Origin: CAZUZD01 sp964624465
GTDB lineage: Bacteria > Planctomycetota > Planctomycetia > Isosphaerales > Isosphaeraceae
Direction of reading: 5' to 3'
NCBI GenBank assembly: GCA_964624465.1
Contig: CAZUZD010000140.1
Coordinates: 1-14,806 of the forward strand
Length of the DNA stretch: 14,806 nt
Part shown: piece after piece, positions 7,775 through 14,651 of the stretch
How the letters are laid out: every line of letters begins with the position of its first letter
How positions within the stretch are numbered: the first letter of the stretch is position 1
Translations under genes and position numbers: made by a program
The notes under the pieces: generated by a model
Told to the model about the DNA's origin: nothing
Databases searched by the model: none
What the model saw: the letters and a program-made list of their open reading frames with translations, nothing else

Positions 7775-7943
7775 TCCGTGATGGGCCGCCATGGTGTCCA
7801 GGAATTGGACGTCGTAAGGCGCCTTCGCCGCCCGGTCGAGGGTTGCATCGGGGCTTCACCCTTGGCGTCGTCATGGGTCAGGGCGAGTTGGGAGGACGCC
7901 AGGCTGAAGGCCGGCGAGGAAGCGACTAAGAACTTAGGCATAC

Positions 7944-8297
7944 TTATGCCGCCTTCTTAATCTTGCTCATCTCGCGGCAGCTTTCGGCGCAGCTACGGCA
8001 CACTTCAGCACAGCGATCCATCTCCTTGCCGCCGATGCGCTCGCAGGACTGGGCGCAGGACTCGCAAATCTCGGCGCAGGCGGCGCATACGGCACCGTGA
8101 TGTGGCGAGTTTCGGTTCATGAAGTGTGCAGCGGTCACGCAGGCCTGGATGCAGTCGATCATCAGCTTTACGTGCTGAGCTTCGGCGTGCTCCCCGCCCA
8201 TCTCGAGGCAATGGTTATAGAGGGCGTCCTGGCAGACGTCGCTGCATTCCTGGCATTGTTTAATACAATCTTCCATCCGGCGATCACTGTTGTGCAT
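7944..8297 (-). CDS. Four-helix-bundle copper-storage protein (Csp family)
   Basis: A 117-residue protein with 16 cysteines spaced as CxxxC and CxxC along helices: C11, 15, 18, 22, 30, 49, 53, 71, 74, 78, 81, 85, 96, 100, 103 and 107. Csp proteins are four-helix bundles whose Cys-lined core binds many Cu(I) ions. Without a signal peptide this one should be cytosolic, like Csp3, storing or buffering Cu(I). HFMNRNSPHHG (58-68) is a His/Met-rich loop at one end of the bundle. The frame is open to a TTG at 8312, but GGAG at 8307-8310 sits 9 nt before ATG 8297, which decides the start. The stop is 2 nt before the broken DUF305 gene. The csoR-copA pair on the same strand supports a copper role. Confidence 0.9.
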   Translation of the reverse strand: MHNSDRRMEDCIKQCQECSDVCQDALYNHCLEMGGEHAEAQHVKLMIDCIQACVTAAHFMNRNSPHHGAVCAACAEICESCAQSCERIGGKEMDRCAEVCRSCAESCREMSKIKKAA

Positions 8298-8772
8298 AAA
8301 TAAATACTCCAATAATTACTAGGTTTCGCTACATTTCATACAAAGTTCGCACATGGTAGAATTGCGGTCATCAAGTATCCATGTGGAATTTTAATAAGCA
8401 TATAAAGAGTCAGTAAATGTTCGGCGTTCGGGGAACGGCGGTAACTCCCTCGCGTTTGAACTCGAATGGCGGACATGTCCGTCCTCAGTGCTCCGATCGT
8501 GGCGGCGGGAGAAGTGACTTCTACCGATATTTTGCGAGGAATGCTGGGGGCTCCACATTGCCGCGCGTGGCATAGATTTTCGCGTTCAGGTGTGATTTCT
8601 AGGCCGGGGATCGATGCGGGTTGCCATACCTGGCGTGCGTCACCACGAAGGGAGCGCGCCCGCCTCGATCCGGACGCAGACCTCCGCTGGAGGACTCGGC
8701 CACCGGGCGGTGCTTGATTCTCGATCCCCGTCCGGATAGCCGCGGAAGCATACGCGGGTCGGCGGTGTCTTG
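8298..8772. other. Intergenic region between copA and the Csp gene
   Basis: About 475 bases without a supportable gene. The part nearest Csp (about 8298-8420) is strikingly AT-rich against the surroundings and probably holds the operon promoter. A 12-bp palindrome CGGACATGTCCG lies at 8470-8481. The part nearest copA is GC-rich, with small hairpins (CCTCC-GCT-GGAGG near 8684-8696) but no clear terminator. Confidence 0.4.
8388..8417 (-). promoter_or_regulatory. Possible promoter of the Csp-DUF305 operon
   Basis: On the minus strand TTTACT (8412-8417) and TAAAAT (8388-8393) lie 18 bp apart in a marked AT-rich stretch, about 90 nt before the Csp start. No CsoR-type ATACCC/GGGTAT repeat is present here. 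The match is only approximate. Confidence 0.3.
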
Positions 8773-11352
8773 CTATTCGAGGTCCAGATTGCGGAGCCGA
8801 AGCGCGTTGGTGATGACGGAGACGGAGCTGAGAGTCATCGCGGCGCTCGCGATCATCGGGCTGAGGAGGATTCCGAAGAACGGGTAGAGAACCCCGGCCG
8901 CGATCGGCACCCCGAGCACGTTGTAGAGGAACGCGAAGACCAGGTTCTGGCGGATGTTCCGCATCGTTGCGCGGCTGAGCTTCCGCGCCCTCCCGATGCC
9001 CCGGAGGTCGCCCTTGACGAGGGTGATCCCCGCGCTCTCCATCGCCACGTCCGTCCCCGTGCCCATCGCGATCCCGACATGGGCCTGGGCCAGCGCCGGG
9101 GCGTCGTTGATGCCGTCCCCGGCCATCGCCACGACGTGGCCTCCCTCCTGGAGCTGCCGGACCACCTCCCCTTTCTCACCTGGGAGGACTTCCGCGCGGA
9201 CGTCGTCGAGCCCGAGCTTCCTCGCGACAACCTCGGCCGTCGTCCGGCTGTCTCCCGTAAGCATGACCACCCGGAGGCCCTCCGCGTGGAGCTGCTTGAC
9301 CGCTTCTGCGGCCGACTCCTTGATCGGGTCCGCGATGCCGAGGAAGCCCGCCACGCGGCCGTCGACCGAGACGAAGACCGTGGTCTGGCCCTCCGCGCGT
9401 AGCGTCTCGGCACGCGAGGCGAAATCCCCGGGGTCTTGGCCCAGCTCCTGGAGCAACTTGAGGTTCCCGATCGCCACGGCCCGCCCGTCGACCTCCCCCT
9501 TCACACCACGGCCGGTGAGCGATTCGAACGCCTTCACCTCGGAAATCTTCAGCCCCCGCTCTTCCGCGCCCCTGACGATGGCCGCCGCGAGCGGGTGCTC
9601 ACTCCCGCGTTCGAGGCTGGCTGCGAGCCGGACGAGTTCGTCCCCGGCGATACTTTCCACGGCGACGACCGAGACGACCCGCGGCTTCCCCTCGGTGAGG
9701 GTGCCGGTCTTATCGACCACGACCGTGTCGACCTTCTCGAGGGTCTCCAGGGCTTCGGCCTTCCGGATGAGGACTCCCGCCGTGGCCCCCCGGCCGGTCC
9801 CGACCATGATCGACATCGGCGTCGCGAGCCCCAGGGCGCAGGGGCAGGCGATGATGAGGACGGCGACGGCGTTCACGAGTGCGTAGGCGAGCCGCGGCTC
9901 GGGCCCGAAGACGGCCCAGACGGCGAAGGTCAGGATCGAGACGACGAGCACCGCAGGGACGAAGTAGCCCGCGACGATGTCCGCGAGGCGCTGGATCGGC
10001 GCCCGAGTTCGCTGTGCCTCCCCCACCATACGGACGATCTGGGCGAGCATCGTCTCCGAGCCGACCCGCTCGGCCCGCATCACCAGGCTTCCGGTGCCAT
10101 TCACTGTGCCGGCGACGAGCTTCGCACTCGCCCCCTTCTCGACGGGCATCGGCTCGCCCGTCACCATGGACTCGTCGACCAAACTCGTGCCCTCGAGGAC
10201 GGCGCCGTCGACGGGAACCTTCTCCCCGGGGCGGACCCGGAGACGGTCTCCGACCCGGACGTCGCTGATCGCGACGTCTTTCTCGATTCCGTCATCGCCG
10301 AAAAGGCGTGCGGTCTTCGGCGCGAGGCCCAGGAGCGCCTTGATGGCGCTCGAAGTTTGGCTCCGGGCGCGGAGTTCCAGCACCTGGCCGAGGAGGACGA
10401 GGGTGGTGATGACCGCCGCCGCCTCGAAGTAGACCGGCACCGCGCCGCCATGGCCCCTGACGGACATGGGGATGAGCCACGGGAAGATGGTCGCGAGGAC
10501 GCTGTACCCGTAGGCGACCCCGGTGCCCAGCGCGATGAGGGTGAACATGTTGAGGTTCCGGCTGCGGACGGAGGCCCAGCCGCGCTCGAAGAACGGCTTC
10601 CCGCCCCAGAGGACGACCGGGGTCGCGAGGAGGAGCTGGATCCAGAGGATCACGCCGCCGGAGAGGGCCGGGAGGGGGGACCGGCCGAGGAACATCTCGC
10701 CCATGGCGAGCAGGAGGAGCGGGGCCGTGAGGACGAGCGAGGCCCAGAACCGGCGGGTCATGTCCGCGAGCTCGGGGGTCGCCTCCTCCTCGCCGGTGAT
10801 CACGAGCGGCTCGAGGGCCATCCCGCAGATGGGGCAGCTCCCGGGCCCGACCTGTTGGATCTGCGGGTGCATCGGGCAGGTGTAGACGGCGTCGCTCGGG
10901 GCCGCTTCTCCCGTGTGATTCGCGCTGCCCGCCTCGGAGGCGCCACCGAGGAACTTTCCCGGGTCGGAGCGAAACTTTCCGAGGCATCCCTTGCTGCAGA
11001 AGTGGTAGGTCTGGCCACCATGGTCGAAGATCCCGGCCGCATCCTTCGGGTCTATGTCCATCCCGCACACCGGGTCGTGAACCGTTGCGGCCGGAATTTC
11101 GCCCCCGGAGTGATGATGTTGGGGCAAAACGCGACTGTCACTGGAGGAGGTTTCCTCCGGCGAATACCCGGCATCCGTCAACACCGCGGCGAGGGCAGAA
11201 CGCGAGACGCCCTCCTCATGGTCCACGGTGACGATCTTCCCGACGATGTCGACTGCGACCGCCGAAACGCCGGGCACGGTGCCCACCGCCCGCTTGATCG
11301 CCCCGGCGCAGCCACCGCAGGTGATCCTGGGCGCCTTGAAAGTTGTTTCCAT
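8773..11352 (-). CDS. copA: Cu(I)-exporting P1B-1 ATPase CopA with HMA, YHS and HMBD domains
   Basis: An 859-residue inner-membrane pump that exports Cu(I) using ATP. Three soluble metal modules come first: an HMA domain with C12-GG-C15; a YHS domain (HDPVCGMDIDP from 92, FCSKGCLGKF 118-127); and a heavy-metal-binding domain (YTCPMHPQIQ from 157, GSCPICGMAL to 180). His-rich QHHHSG (78-83) links the first two. Core motifs are TGEP 398-401, CPC 503-505, phosphorylated D547 in DKTGTLT, HP 586-587 and GDGIND 745-750. Cu(I) specificity is supported by Y810-N811 in TM7 and M839-S843 (MTLSS) in TM8. A GAGAGG ribosome binding site lies 8 nt before ATG 11352, at the end of a GA repeat. The gene follows csoR by 106 nt on the same strand and is probably controlled by CsoR. 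Confidence 0.96.
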   Translation of the reverse strand: METTFKAPRITCGGCAGAIKRAVGTVPGVSAVAVDIVGKIVTVDHEEGVSRSALAAVLTDAGYSPEETSSSDSRVLPQHHHSGGEIPAATVHDPVCGMDIDPKDAAGIFDHGGQTYHFCSKGCLGKFRSDPGKFLGGASEAGSANHTGEAAPSDAVYTCPMHPQIQQVGPGSCPICGMALEPLVITGEEEATPELADMTRRFWASLVLTAPLLLLAMGEMFLGRSPLPALSGGVILWIQLLLATPVVLWGGKPFFERGWASVRSRNLNMFTLIALGTGVAYGYSVLATIFPWLIPMSVRGHGGAVPVYFEAAAVITTLVLLGQVLELRARSQTSSAIKALLGLAPKTARLFGDDGIEKDVAISDVRVGDRLRVRPGEKVPVDGAVLEGTSLVDESMVTGEPMPVEKGASAKLVAGTVNGTGSLVMRAERVGSETMLAQIVRMVGEAQRTRAPIQRLADIVAGYFVPAVLVVSILTFAVWAVFGPEPRLAYALVNAVAVLIIACPCALGLATPMSIMVGTGRGATAGVLIRKAEALETLEKVDTVVVDKTGTLTEGKPRVVSVVAVESIAGDELVRLAASLERGSEHPLAAAIVRGAEERGLKISEVKAFESLTGRGVKGEVDGRAVAIGNLKLLQELGQDPGDFASRAETLRAEGQTTVFVSVDGRVAGFLGIADPIKESAAEAVKQLHAEGLRVVMLTGDSRTTAEVVARKLGLDDVRAEVLPGEKGEVVRQLQEGGHVVAMAGDGINDAPALAQAHVGIAMGTGTDVAMESAGITLVKGDLRGIGRARKLSRATMRNIRQNLVFAFLYNVLGVPIAAGVLYPFFGILLSPMIASAAMTLSSVSVITNALRLRNLDLE

Positions 11353-11360
11353 GGTCGTTA

Positions 11361-11378
11361 CCTCTCTCTCTCTCTTTC
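11361..11378 (-). repeat. GA dinucleotide tract overlapping the copA ribosome binding site
   Basis: On the minus strand a GA repeat runs directly into GAGAGG, 8 nt before the copA ATG. Slippage in such a tract could shift the spacing or strength of ribosome binding; that effect is inferred. Confidence 0.7.
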
Positions 11379-11394
11379 ATTCTAGAAAACGGGC

Positions 11395-11418
11395 GCGGAC
11401 CGCGGGGAGTTCGTCCGC
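11395..11418 (-). promoter_or_regulatory. Weak inverted repeat in the csoR-copA gap
   Basis: GCGGAC (11395-11400) pairs with GTCCGC (11413-11418) around a 12-nt loop in the leader before copA. It could be a processing or attenuating hairpin, but there is no T run and the stem is short. Confidence 0.2.
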
Positions 11419-11458
11419 AAACGGGCCCCTGATCGATTGATCTTATCGCCGCACCGCC

Positions 11459-11773
11459 CTAATTGTTGAACCGACGATAAAGCTCCTTGAGTTCGATAAG
11501 TTTCCCCGCCTTCTCCGCCCCATCCCCTGATTCCATCGCGCGGGCAACGCACGAATCGATGTGGGTCGCCAGGATATCGGCCTCGATCGTGTTTACCGCC
11601 GCGCGCACTGCCCGTAGTTGCGTGAGGATTTCGGGGCAGTAGCGTTGCTCCTCGATCATTCGCTTAACGCCTTCAATCTGGCCGGCGACTCGATTAAGGC
11701 TTGGCACTTGCTTGCCGTATTCCGGATGGACGGTCACCCGACGACTTTTTGGCTCACGCCTCATAAATACCAT
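11459..11773 (-). CDS. csoR: CsoR-family copper-sensing repressor
   Basis: A 104-residue all-helical, DNA-binding repressor of the CsoR/RcnR/FrmR family, which leaves DNA when Cu(I) binds. The family core is clear: SLNRVAGQIEGVKRMIEEQR, then RYCPEILTQLRAVRAAVNTI. The Cu(I) triad is intact at C46, H71 and C75, with the same 25 and 4 residue spacing as in mycobacterial CsoR (C36, H61, C65), which favours copper over the Ni/Co or formaldehyde branches. The frame is open to 11824, but the promoter boxes lie inside that extension, so translation must start downstream. I take ATG 11773; ATG 11764 is equally possible, and neither has a strong Shine-Dalgarno. copA follows on the same strand and is the expected target together with csoR itself. 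Confidence 0.92.
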   Translation of the reverse strand: MVFMRREPKSRRVTVHPEYGKQVPSLNRVAGQIEGVKRMIEEQRYCPEILTQLRAVRAAVNTIEADILATHIDSCVARAMESGDGAEKAGKLIELKELYRRFNN

Positions 11774-11795
11774 ATATGTGAATTCATTATTATGC

Positions 11796-11824
11796 CGTAT
11801 ACCCCATTGGGTATGCAAAGTCAA
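11796..11824 (-). promoter_or_regulatory. csoR-copA promoter
   Basis: On the minus strand TTGACT (11819-11824) and TATACG (11796-11801) are separated by exactly 17 bp. The expected transcript start, near 11789, gives a leader of about 15-25 nt before the csoR start codons. Confidence 0.7.
11799..11814. promoter_or_regulatory. CsoR operator
   Basis: ATACCCCATTGGGTAT is a perfect inverted repeat, ATACCC-N4-GGGTAT, of the GC-centred type bound by CsoR proteins. It lies across the promoter spacer and overlaps the -10 box, so bound repressor would block RNA polymerase. I saw no second copy elsewhere in the window. Confidence 0.75.
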
Positions 11825-11949
11825 GAACCCGATGACGCATAATTCCGATATGGGAGGTCTGGTTATTTTCCAACCTGTCGTCGTGCTACCGCTTTCCCGC
11901 CTCTGGCCTCAAGCCGTCGAGGTCGGCAGCACCAAATCAATCAAATAGA

Positions 11950-11971
11950 ACGATGATTTTCCAGAAATCGT
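11950..11971 (-). terminator. Possible terminator of the phosphatase gene
   Basis: Right after the stop at 11973, ACGAT and ATCGT can pair around a loop that also contains TTT/AAA complementarity, followed by TCTATTT on the minus strand. The stem is short and bulged, so this is a weak call. Confidence 0.25.
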
Positions 11972-11972
11972 C

Positions 11973-13421
11973 CTATGCTGGCGTCGAGCCGACGTCCACA
12001 GTAGTGGTCATGTGCTTCGCAATCATCACGGTCACATCGTCTTGCGGAGACACCGGACCCCGGTACGCGGCGACTCGATCCAGCAGACGGGCGACGACCC
12101 GTGCGGGGTCATCCGCCCCGCCCGACCGGAAGATCGCCAGCATTTCATCGGTGCCCCACAGCTCGCCGTCCCGACCCATCGTCTCGGACAGGCCGTCGGT
12201 GTAGGCCAGCAGCGCCCCGCCTGCTTCCATCTCCACCGTCTCGCTGTCGTGCGGGAGGCCAGGCATCACGCCCAGGAGCGGGCCGGTGGGGCCCAATTCC
12301 CGGGGGAGGCCGCCGGGCAGCAGGAGGTACGCCGGGGGATGGCCTGCGTTGGCATAATGCAATCGGCCGGAACGGGCGTCGAACCATCCGAAGAAGGCCG
12401 TGGCGAAATGCTCCTCCGGGAGGTCCCGGCACAACCGCTCATTGAGCCGCCCCAGCACCTCGCCCGGCGACGCCGCCTGCTCGGCCTCGCGCCAGACGAT
12501 CGCCCGCACCATGGCGGTGTGCAGGGCCGCCGCCACGTTGTGCCCCGACAGGTCGGCTACCAGGATGCCCACGCGGTCGCCCGGCAACGGCTGGACGTCG
12601 TAGAGGTCCCCCCCGACCGGGCCGGCTTGAGTGCACCGCCCTGCGAACTCCAGGCGGCCGATCCGGGATTCCGGCGGGGGCAGGAGGTGGGCCTGGACCC
12701 GCCGCGCCGTCTCAAGCTCCCGGCGGTCCGACTCCGCCTGCTCGGCGATCTCCCTCGACATGGCGTTGAACCGCCGGCCCAGGGCCCCCAGCTCGTCAGC
12801 GACTGCCGCGTCCACCTGGACGCCCAGCTGCCCCTGTTCGAGAAGGCGCACCGCCCGCGACAGCCGCCGGATCGGGCTGAGCACCGTCCGGCGCATTAAT
12901 GCGTTGACCGCGACCAACAGCACCATACCCAGACCCAGATACCAGCCGGTCATCTCAATGAGGCGAGCCCGTACCCGTGCGCGAAGTGCACGCGTCGATT
13001 CGGCCACCACGACTTTCCGGCCTCCCTGGTCGGACACCCGTACCAGATACGATTCCTGGCCCCACCCCCGGAGCCAGGCCCCCTCTCCCAATCCCGCCAG
13101 CTCGAGCGGGTCCATCGGTTGCCGCGCGTGCACCGCGGCACCGGCGATCAGGCTGCCGCCGTCGACCAAGGCCACCTGGTGCTCGGGCGACTCGGCCGCG
13201 TCGGTGGCGTGGCAGAAGGCCCCCAGATAGTCCGCGAACCGGGTCGAGCCGCCCAGCGAGTCGTGGGCCGCCCGGATGAAACGGGCCTCCTCGTCGAGGC
13301 GGGCGCGGAGGACGGCCAATTCCGTCGCCTCGGACCTCCGCCATTCCCAGGCGAGAGACGCCCCGAGGACGAGTACCAGGATCATGTTGATCGGCAGCAC
13401 GAACTTCGAACGGAGCGTCAC
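11973..13421 (-). CDS. Membrane-bound SpoIIE-type PP2C phosphatase with HAMP domain
   Basis: A 482-residue two-helix sensor phosphatase. TM1 is at about 8-24, an extracytoplasmic sensor region of no recognised fold at about 26-157, TM2 at about 158-176, HAMP at about 176-230, a coiled linker ending ARRVQAHLLPPPESR (239-253), and the SpoIIE/PP2C domain to about 468. Metal-binding acidic residues are present: D272 (GGDLYDV), D290 (VADLSGH), D409 (YTDGLSE) and D461-D462 (QDDVTVMI). Such RsbU-like enzymes dephosphorylate STAS anti-anti-sigma partners, but no STAS or anti-sigma gene is visible here. The start is GTG 13421, with GGAGG (13427-13431) 5 nt upstream; the nearby ATG 13423 is out of frame. 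The start overlaps the stop of a 70-codon ORF by four bases. A link to copper is not shown by sequence. Confidence 0.93.
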   Translation of the reverse strand: MTLRSKFVLPINMILVLVLGASLAWEWRRSEATELAVLRARLDEEARFIRAAHDSLGGSTRFADYLGAFCHATDAAESPEHQVALVDGGSLIAGAAVHARQPMDPLELAGLGEGAWLRGWGQESYLVRVSDQGGRKVVVAESTRALRARVRARLIEMTGWYLGLGMVLLVAVNALMRRTVLSPIRRLSRAVRLLEQGQLGVQVDAAVADELGALGRRFNAMSREIAEQAESDRRELETARRVQAHLLPPPESRIGRLEFAGRCTQAGPVGGDLYDVQPLPGDRVGILVADLSGHNVAAALHTAMVRAIVWREAEQAASPGEVLGRLNERLCRDLPEEHFATAFFGWFDARSGRLHYANAGHPPAYLLLPGGLPRELGPTGPLLGVMPGLPHDSETVEMEAGGALLAYTDGLSETMGRDGELWGTDEMLAIFRSGGADDPARVVARLLDRVAAYRGPVSPQDDVTVMIAKHMTTTVDVGSTPA

Positions 13422-13630
13422 ATGAACCTCCGTCGTCCAAATAGCGTGAGATTCGACCCGCTCCGACGTGTCCCGGCACGGGGCGGGTCGCTGACGCCCT
13501 CGCGATCACGGTCCCGGATCAGGGCCATCTGGCCGAGATCCCGGTCGCCCGTGCGGCCGTCATGGGCAACGAGGCCCAGTCGCCCGAGTTCATCGCGACC
13601 GAATGCGCAAACTGGATCGATGCAGATCAT
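13418..13630 (-). CDS. Small ORF coupled to the phosphatase gene, unknown function
   Basis: A 70-residue ORF beginning MICIDPVCAFGRDELGRLGL. Support comes from a GGAGGGG ribosome binding site about 7 nt before ATG 13630 and a GTGA overlap with the phosphatase start. Codon choice also looks coding in its first two thirds (VAHDGRTGDRDLGQMALIRD). The tail is Arg/Ser-rich and carries the phosphatase Shine-Dalgarno. I do not recognise a family and see no membrane segment. It could be a regulator or partner of the phosphatase, or only a leader peptide that couples translation. An in-frame ATG at 13690 is an alternative start without a ribosome binding site. Confidence 0.4.
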   Translation of the reverse strand: MICIDPVCAFGRDELGRLGLVAHDGRTGDRDLGQMALIRDRDREGVSDPPRAGTRRSGSNLTLFGRRRFM

Positions 13631-13853
13631 CGTTCTTCCCCTCCCCGTGGATGGATCGCCGATCGGGGCCGACGACCGTCCGCGCGCCATCCTTCACGCG
13701 ACGTCGAGCCTCCAGGGGGCGACGCGAGCGAGGGACGCAGCGGGGACGCGGGGGCGGTCCCGAGACATCGATTGCGATGGCCGGTGCGTTGTCGCGGCTA
13801 TCCGGCGCCGATGGCCGCAGGCGCCGAGTGGGGCGGCGGCCCGGGGGAAGGGC

Positions 13854-14267
13854 TCAATTCAAGAGGGGGAAGGTGCGCGGCGGTGCGGCGTGCACGGGGC
13901 GCCGCGTCGCCCGCAAGCGGTCGCAGGGCGAGGCTGCGGGGGCGATCGTCGGGCTGGACGTGTCTGCGATCCAGAGGGGGAACGAGCTAGCACGCCCGCC
14001 GGTCGTGAGGCGGTCGGTCGCCGTGCCCGGGGCGGCAGGCTCGGCGGGGCCGCACTGACAGGCCGTCATCGGAACGCGGCAACCGGCCGGGGCGGATTCG
14101 CCGGCGGGGATGCCGGGCCCGGGTGAGCAGCAACCGCCGCATCCCGGGGGGTAGGCGTCGCAACAGGCGGCCATCGGCCGGGCTTCCGCGGGTGCCGCCC
14201 ACGACGCCCCCCAGATCGCCATCAAGGCGATCCAGAGTGCTCCGGACTGGCGGCGGGCGGCGTTCAT
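13854..14267 (-). CDS. Secreted Cys-rich small protein, unknown function
   Basis: A 137-residue ORF from ATG 14267. Residues 1-29 form a credible signal peptide: positive MNAARR, hydrophobic ALWIALMAIWGASW, and a cleavage site near APAEA. The mature part is rich in Cys, Pro and Gly, with ACCDAYPPGCGGCCSPGPGI (34-53) and CRVPMTACQCG (63-73); nine cysteines in total, eight of them before residue 75. The last 60 residues have lower complexity and may not be structured. No family is recognised. An exported Cys-rich peptide could bind metal or be disulfide-bonded, but neither is shown. The ribosome binding site is weak (AGGG about 9 nt upstream). The frame is open further upstream, but the signal peptide sets the start. 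Confidence 0.5.
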   Translation of the reverse strand: MNAARRQSGALWIALMAIWGASWAAPAEARPMAACCDAYPPGCGGCCSPGPGIPAGESAPAGCRVPMTACQCGPAEPAAPGTATDRLTTGGRASSFPLWIADTSSPTIAPAASPCDRLRATRRPVHAAPPRTFPLLN

Positions 14268-14651
14268 GGGCTCGAACCCTGAGTCGTCGATTGCTGACCG
14301 TCGGCTTCCGAGGGCAATTCGGGCCTCGACGGACTCCATCAATCGTTATTTCGGCCGCGAAGGCAACTTTGTTCGCCGAATCCCGGTCCCATGGGCGGAT
14401 TCGCATCGGCGAGACGAAGGCACGGGCGTACGTTCTCGGCGGTAAAACGCCCGCCCGTGAGCCCGCGGGCGGGTCCGCCTTCCCTGGTGTTGAGCCGACA
14501 TGCGGCCGGTCTTCCCAGACCGTCTCGGATTGTATGCCGGTTCGCTTCATGATGCCAGCCGAATTGCCTGGGGCTGGCCTCGGTACGGCGGCGATCGGTC
14601 TCCGATGTACTCGCGTTCGATCATCCAGGCGGGAACAAGGCGGTTGACGAT
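14268..14651. other. Intergenic region with one strong hairpin
   Basis: About 380 bases between the Cys-rich protein and the edge gene. Apart from the hairpin at 14450-14473, I see no gene, repeat or clear promoter. Open frames here lack motifs and ribosome binding sites. Confidence 0.4.
14450..14473 (-). terminator. Intrinsic terminator of the right-edge gene
   Basis: CCCGCCCG (14450-14457) and CGGGCGGG (14466-14473) form a perfect 8-bp GC stem with an 8-nt loop. On the minus strand it is followed by CGTTTTACC, a short T run. This fits a rho-independent terminator for the gene whose stop is at 14652-14654, about 180 nt upstream. Confidence 0.5.

Larger units (their letters stand above)
6472..7941 (-). 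pseudogene. DUF305 (CopM-like) metal-binding protein gene, broken by an IS and point lesions
   Basis: Removing the insertion (6840-7774 plus one TCC copy) rebuilds a gene of about 177 codons with two DUF305 repeats: YDVQFLDTMAAHHGEAIRMS and FDRRFIDMTLTHHQGAVEMS. DUF305 proteins are periplasmic helical proteins, some of which bind copper. The start is ATG 7941, giving MPKFLVASSP and a weak signal-peptide-like leader. Lesions: (1) one base missing in the C4 run at 7850-7853, after which the frame reads DATLDRAAKAPYDVQFLDTM; (2) the IS inside HHG|EAI; (3) one base missing in the C5 run at 6786-6790, needed to join RREVTP to LHAKAQQMIDDQEAEI; (4) an in-frame TAG at 6529-6531, after which PVKDEAREILDKQVKDIA continues to TAA at 6472-6474. 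The start follows the Csp stop by 2 nt, so both were one operon. No functional product is expected. Confidence 0.85.

Noticed and set aside
8298..8420. CsoR-type operator before the Csp gene
   Set aside because: I looked for ATACCC/GGGTAT arms and found only TCCATGTGGA, which does not fit.
8470..8481. Palindrome CGGACATGTCCG as a possible operator
   Set aside because: A single 12-bp palindrome far from any start codon, with no second copy and no match to a regulator family I can name.
9436..11385. 649-codon plus-strand frame opposite copA
   Set aside because: Rich in Asp, Arg, Gly and Pro without domains; it mirrors the CopA coding strand, which carries every P1B-1 motif.
11774..11824. N-terminal extension of CsoR to 11824
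   Set aside because: The region contains the promoter -35 and -10 boxes and the operator, so it cannot be translated from that promoter.
12012..12899. 295-codon plus-strand frame opposite the phosphatase
   Set aside because: No recognisable domain; the minus strand has all PP2C catalytic motifs.
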